DNA of 64,000 nucleotides from JACDAE01 sp963717195 (GTDB lineage: Bacteria; Chloroflexota; Ktedonobacteria; Ktedonobacterales; Ktedonobacteraceae): contig CAVQVR010000021.1 in assembly GCA_963717195.1 (NCBI GenBank), positions 992,001 through 1,056,000 of the forward strand, in the 5' to 3' direction. Shown here piece after piece: positions 61,229 to 64,000 of the stretch. A program made the position numbers and the translations under genes. The notes under the pieces were generated by a model. It was not told the origin of the DNA, ran no database searches, and worked only from the letters and a program-made list of their open reading frames with translations. Every line of letters starts with the position of its first letter. The stretch's first letter is position 1.

Positions 61229-62560
61229 CGTTGATTGGGCGATCTGTGCCTGGTCGGTGATATAAACGTCTTTCTGGTTCCATATGTTCATTTCGGAAAC
61301 GCCACGCAGGATCATTTCGTCGCCTTCCAGTAGGCGTGTTTCGATACCTTCTTTTTTCAGACGTACGATGCTATCGAGGCCCTGCTCAAAGGTATCGTCG
61401 TGGCTGATGACGACGAGCTGGTCGAAGCCACGGACACGGCAAATCTGCTCGGCGAGGTTCATACGCCGCAACTCGTCCATGTTCTGCGTCGGCTCGTCAA
61501 AAAACGCAATATTGAGCGTCGAGAGCTTTTTGAGTAGCGCCAGGCGGATAGCGAGCGCCGCGCTCATCTGTTCGCCGCCGCTTAACTGGGCAAAGGTACG
61601 TTTGACGCCGCGCCGGTGCAACACGACCTCGTAGTCGTTCTCCCACGAGAGCTCAGCAGCATGATCGCCCATGATCTCGCCAAAGATACGATTGGCCTGT
61701 GCAGAGATATCGTTGAGCATGGCTTTCAGGACGTAGGGACCTGCCTCTTTGATCAATTTGCGGAATTGTTCCATCATGGCGTGCAGATCTTCCAATGTGG
61801 AGTGTTCTTTGCGTGCTTCCTCTAGCTGGACCAGCAGCTCTTCGGCGTGGCCGATCTGACGCTCCAGTTCATTTATTTTGTCTTGTTGGTGCTTCATTGC
61901 TGTTGCCAGCGCTGCAAGGGCACCATTGAGCCGCTCAATCTCTGCATTGACTATCTTTAACTCGTCTGCGTCGAAAGCGGCCAGAGCACTTGTATATGCC
62001 TGTTCGGCTTCTTGTAATGTCTGAGCTGCCTGTTCAGTAGTACGTGCCTGCTGCTGGTGTACGCGTTCGCGTTCGGGAAGAGTCTGCGCCTCATTTTTAT
62101 GTTGCAGATAGTTCTGATACCCATCGTAACTGTTGCGCTGAATGACCTCCTGCTGCGCGATATCGGTATCCAGGGAGATATAGGCGACAAGTTGTGTTTG
62201 CAATTGTTGTGCCTGCAACTCTGTCTCCTGCATTTTTTGCTGCTCGGTCTGAAGCTGCTGCGTAAACTCGTCTTCCTGTGCGACGATGGTGAGTTGCGTC
62301 TTGCTGCGTGAGCGTGGATCGTTCAATTGCACCAGTTGGGCTTTCACCTGGTCGCGTTGAGCTTTGCTGCCACTCAGTTCGTTCATCTCTCGTCGTCGCT
62401 CATCCAGGTCGGCTTCGCACTGGTGGATCTGTTCCAGGTACTGCTGTACCTGTTTACGCAAGCCGTCCAGTTCGCGTACCTTTGCTTCTGCATTTTTGCT
62501 TTCTTTATAGGCAGTGTCGGCATTGGCAATCTGTTGTTCGACCTGTTTGAGTCCGTCCAA
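61226..62560 (-). CDS. sbcC: SbcC/Rad50-like ATPase, C-terminal part (frameshifted)
   Basis: This is the C-terminal half of an SMC-like DNA repair ATPase. After long coiled coil come the ABC signature TFAQLSGGEQMSAALAIRLA near 61620-61560, Walker B LNIAFFDEPTQNMDELRRMN, and the D-loop and switch histidine in LVVISHDDTFEQGLD. The frame is open upstream of its first start to about 62590 (REVADLTAELDGLKQVEQQI), where it joins the other part by a one-base shift. No ribosome site precedes the TTG at 62560, so separate translation is unlikely. With SbcD (upstream, outside the window) it would process DNA ends and hairpins. Confidence 0.92.
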   Translation of the reverse strand: MDGLKQVEQQIANADTAYKESKNAEAKVRELDGLRKQVQQYLEQIHQCEADLDERRREMNELSGSKAQRDQVKAQLVQLNDPRSRSKTQLTIVAQEDEFTQQLQTEQQKMQETELQAQQLQTQLVAYISLDTDIAQQEVIQRNSYDGYQNYLQHKNEAQTLPERERVHQQQARTTEQAAQTLQEAEQAYTSALAAFDADELKIVNAEIERLNGALAALATAMKHQQDKINELERQIGHAEELLVQLEEARKEHSTLEDLHAMMEQFRKLIKEAGPYVLKAMLNDISAQANRIFGEIMGDHAAELSWENDYEVVLHRRGVKRTFAQLSGGEQMSAALAIRLALLKKLSTLNIAFFDEPTQNMDELRRMNLAEQICRVRGFDQLVVISHDDTFEQGLDSIVRLKKEGIETRLLEGDEMILRGVSEMNIWNQKDVYITDQAQIAQST

Positions 62561-64000
62561 TTCAGCTGTAAGGTCAGCGACTTCACGCTCAGGCTTGCGA
62601 TCTCATTTGCCATACGTTGCAAATGTTCGGCATGCATATCGCGCCGCTCGATGTACTGTCCCAACTTGCTGAGTGCGTCGGCGTACTTTTTAATCTGACC
62701 CATCTGTTCCGTAAGCTGCTGCTGTTGTTGTCGTATGCCTGTCAGTTGTGCGTGCTCATCGGTAAGCAGATTTTCAAAATAGGACTCAAGGCTGACGATA
62801 CCGAGCCTTTTGATATTGAGACAGCTTTCATGCAGCAGAGGACATTGCCCACCAGCGGATTGCGCCCGTGATTTTGCATACCCTTCGATATTGCCTTCAA
62901 GACGGTACAGCAGAGCGGAAAGTTGCGTGTAGTGGTCTTGTAAAACGGGCATTTCTTCTGCTTCATCACGATGTTCTTCGATGACGGCCACATTATTTTC
63001 AGCCTTACGCAATTTCTCGGCGGTCTGTTCGCGCTCAGTCAACTTATCCTGCAATGAGTTGCGTTTTTCCTGCAATTGGCGTTGCTTATTTTTGCGCTCG
63101 TTGCCCTGAATACGGAGCTGTGTCAATGCCTCGTTGCGCTCGTTCACCTTATCGGCCAGAGGTTGTAGAGGCTCAATGTCGGCGATTTTACGTTGCAGGT
63201 CGCTCTGCTTTTGTACATATTGATCTCGGGCGTTGCTCAGCTTCTTTCCTTCAAGTACGATTAAATCATAGCGTGAGACTTTCTGTATTAATTCGTCGCG
63301 CTGCTTCTCTAGCTCGACCTGCTGATCAACGAGAGGGGCCAGGGTGACAATTTCCTGGCGAGCGACGGCCACTTCTTGTAAACGTCCCTTTAGATTGTGT
63401 ATTTTTTCCTGGATGGTTGCCAGAGCATTGTTAAATTGCGACTGGCGGTCACGGAGCGTATTGCGCAAGCGTTCATCCTGGCGCAGACGCTTCAGCGTTT
63501 CGCTGGCCTGTTGATACTGCGTATGGTGCTCGTGACTCGTCAGTACTATCTGCTGTGCGATACGGGCCTTCTGCAAGAGTTGTTCGTGATTAAGCAGGGT
63601 TTTCTGCTCGTATTCATGCTTTGACTTGCTCTGCTCATGATGCTGATGGAGGCGTTCTAACTGATTGGCCTGTTCAGTCAAAAGTACTGCCCTTTCCCGA
63701 TAGCGGATGAGTTGCTGCGTCCAGAGTTCATTCTGTTGTGTCTGCTCCTCATCAACCAGACGTGCATCTTTGAGTTGGGAACGCCAGGCTTCCAGGTCGC
63801 GTGTTTCGTATTCGAGGCGGCGAATGTCGTTTTGCTGGCCCTGTGCTTGCTCTTTATATACTTTCTGAGCATCAAGTAAATAATCGGCAGCAATCTTGTA
63901 ATCTTCGATCTGGAGTAGGGCATCGAAGGTCTGTTTGCGTTTACTGGCAGCTTCCAGGAAAATAGAGGTAAAGGTACCTTGAGGGACGCCGAGGGCATCT
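62383..64000 (-). CDS. sbcC: SbcC/Rad50-like ATPase, N-terminal coiled-coil part (partial, frameshifted)
   Basis: The frame is open to the window edge, so the start and Walker A lie outside. It opens with GVPQGTFTSIFLEAASKRKQ, typical of the region after the SbcC N-terminal ATPase lobe, and continues as heptad coiled coil. At SAGGQCPLLHESCLNIKRLG (about 62860-62800) lies a zinc-hook variant with CX6C instead of the classical CxxC. The end of this frame after ANEIASL is out-of-frame: the DNA CCTGAGCGTGAAGTCGCTGA lacks one base compared with the frame that encodes REVADLTAELDGLK. The false stop is at 62383. The simplest explanation is a one-base deletion near 62590. Confidence 0.9.
   Translation of the reverse strand, partial: DALGVPQGTFTSIFLEAASKRKQTFDALLQIEDYKIAADYLLDAQKVYKEQAQGQQNDIRRLEYETRDLEAWRSQLKDARLVDEEQTQQNELWTQQLIRYRERAVLLTEQANQLERLHQHHEQSKSKHEYEQKTLLNHEQLLQKARIAQQIVLTSHEHHTQYQQASETLKRLRQDERLRNTLRDRQSQFNNALATIQEKIHNLKGRLQEVAVARQEIVTLAPLVDQQVELEKQRDELIQKVSRYDLIVLEGKKLSNARDQYVQKQSDLQRKIADIEPLQPLADKVNERNEALTQLRIQGNERKNKQRQLQEKRNSLQDKLTEREQTAEKLRKAENNVAVIEEHRDEAEEMPVLQDHYTQLSALLYRLEGNIEGYAKSRAQSAGGQCPLLHESCLNIKRLGIVSLESYFENLLTDEHAQLTGIRQQQQQLTEQMGQIKKYADALSKLGQYIERRDMHAEHLQRMANEIASLSVKSLTLQLNWTDSNRSNNRLPMPTLPIKKAKMQKQRYANWTACVNRYSSTWNRSTSAKPTWMSDDER

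Noticed and set aside
1..64000. tRNA, rRNA or transposase genes
   Set aside because: None could be recognised by eye on either strand in the intergenic gaps; a dedicated RNA search was not possible.

Overview
The window looks like chromosomal DNA of a Ktedonobacteria-type Chloroflexota. This is inferred from gene content and protein style: a bacterial nuo operon, RNase J, a NurA/SbcC pair, ScpB, a split-type purine operon with fused enzymes, many zinc-ribbon membrane proteins, BACON-repeat proteins, an HTH-NB-ARC regulator and lone GAF-less two-component hybrids. No rRNA, tRNA, phage, transposase or CRISPR array was recognised. Genes are moderately GC-rich with AT-rich intergenic gaps. Short palindromic repeats recur between genes.

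Layout. 1-5521: the end of a nuo operon (nuoK fragment, nuoL, nuoM, nuoN) closed by a hairpin. 5.6-11.1 kb: accessory genes (multi-zinc-ribbon protein, Rrf2 regulator divergent from an AhpD-like protein, methyltransferase, double GNAT, membrane protein, atypical histidine phosphatase). 11.4-22.1 kb: exported proteins (Vgb-like lipoprotein, L,D-transpeptidase, S53 peptidase) mixed with gpsA, trmD, a HEAT-repeat protein, an ECF sigma/anti-sigma pair and an alpha/beta hydrolase. 22.1-25.2 kb: ftsK, frameshifted. 25.3-26.6 kb: a MerR regulator and a beta-hydroxyacid dehydrogenase sharing palindromic operators. 26.9-31 kb: cca, a tail-anchored protein and rnj, with a structured rnj leader. 31-34.4 kb: an HTH-NB-ARC protein, a CheY-like regulator and an interrupted membrane protein. 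34.5-43.1 kb: purL (with N-terminal PurS-like part), purQ-purM fusion, purC, purF, purD. 43-50 kb: a serine hydrolase, two VOC proteins, a zinc-ribbon membrane protein and a frameshifted GH38 alpha-mannosidase. 50-55.2 kb: a lysozyme-like membrane protein, an HATPase-REC-LuxR hybrid with an in-frame stop, and clpB. 55.3-64 kb: scpB, nfo, a BACON-repeat protein, nurA and sbcC (frameshifted, running off the window).

Functional themes are respiration (complex I), de novo purine synthesis from PRPP to SAICAR, DNA maintenance (FtsK, ScpB, Nfo, NurA, SbcC), RNA processing (Cca, RNase J, TrmD) and envelope or stress functions.

The most unusual feature is the number of broken reading frames: single-base frameshifts in ftsK, the GH38 mannosidase and sbcC, and in-frame TAA codons in two unrelated genes. 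Both TAA codons sit in the identical 10-mer TTGATTTAAC, and the mannosidase break also lies in TTGATTT. Sequencing error, a mutational hot spot or recoding could explain this. Other leads are a covarying tandem hairpin leader before rnj, a dispersed hairpin repeat that supplies stop codons to several genes, and a near-identical leader motif at two loci.
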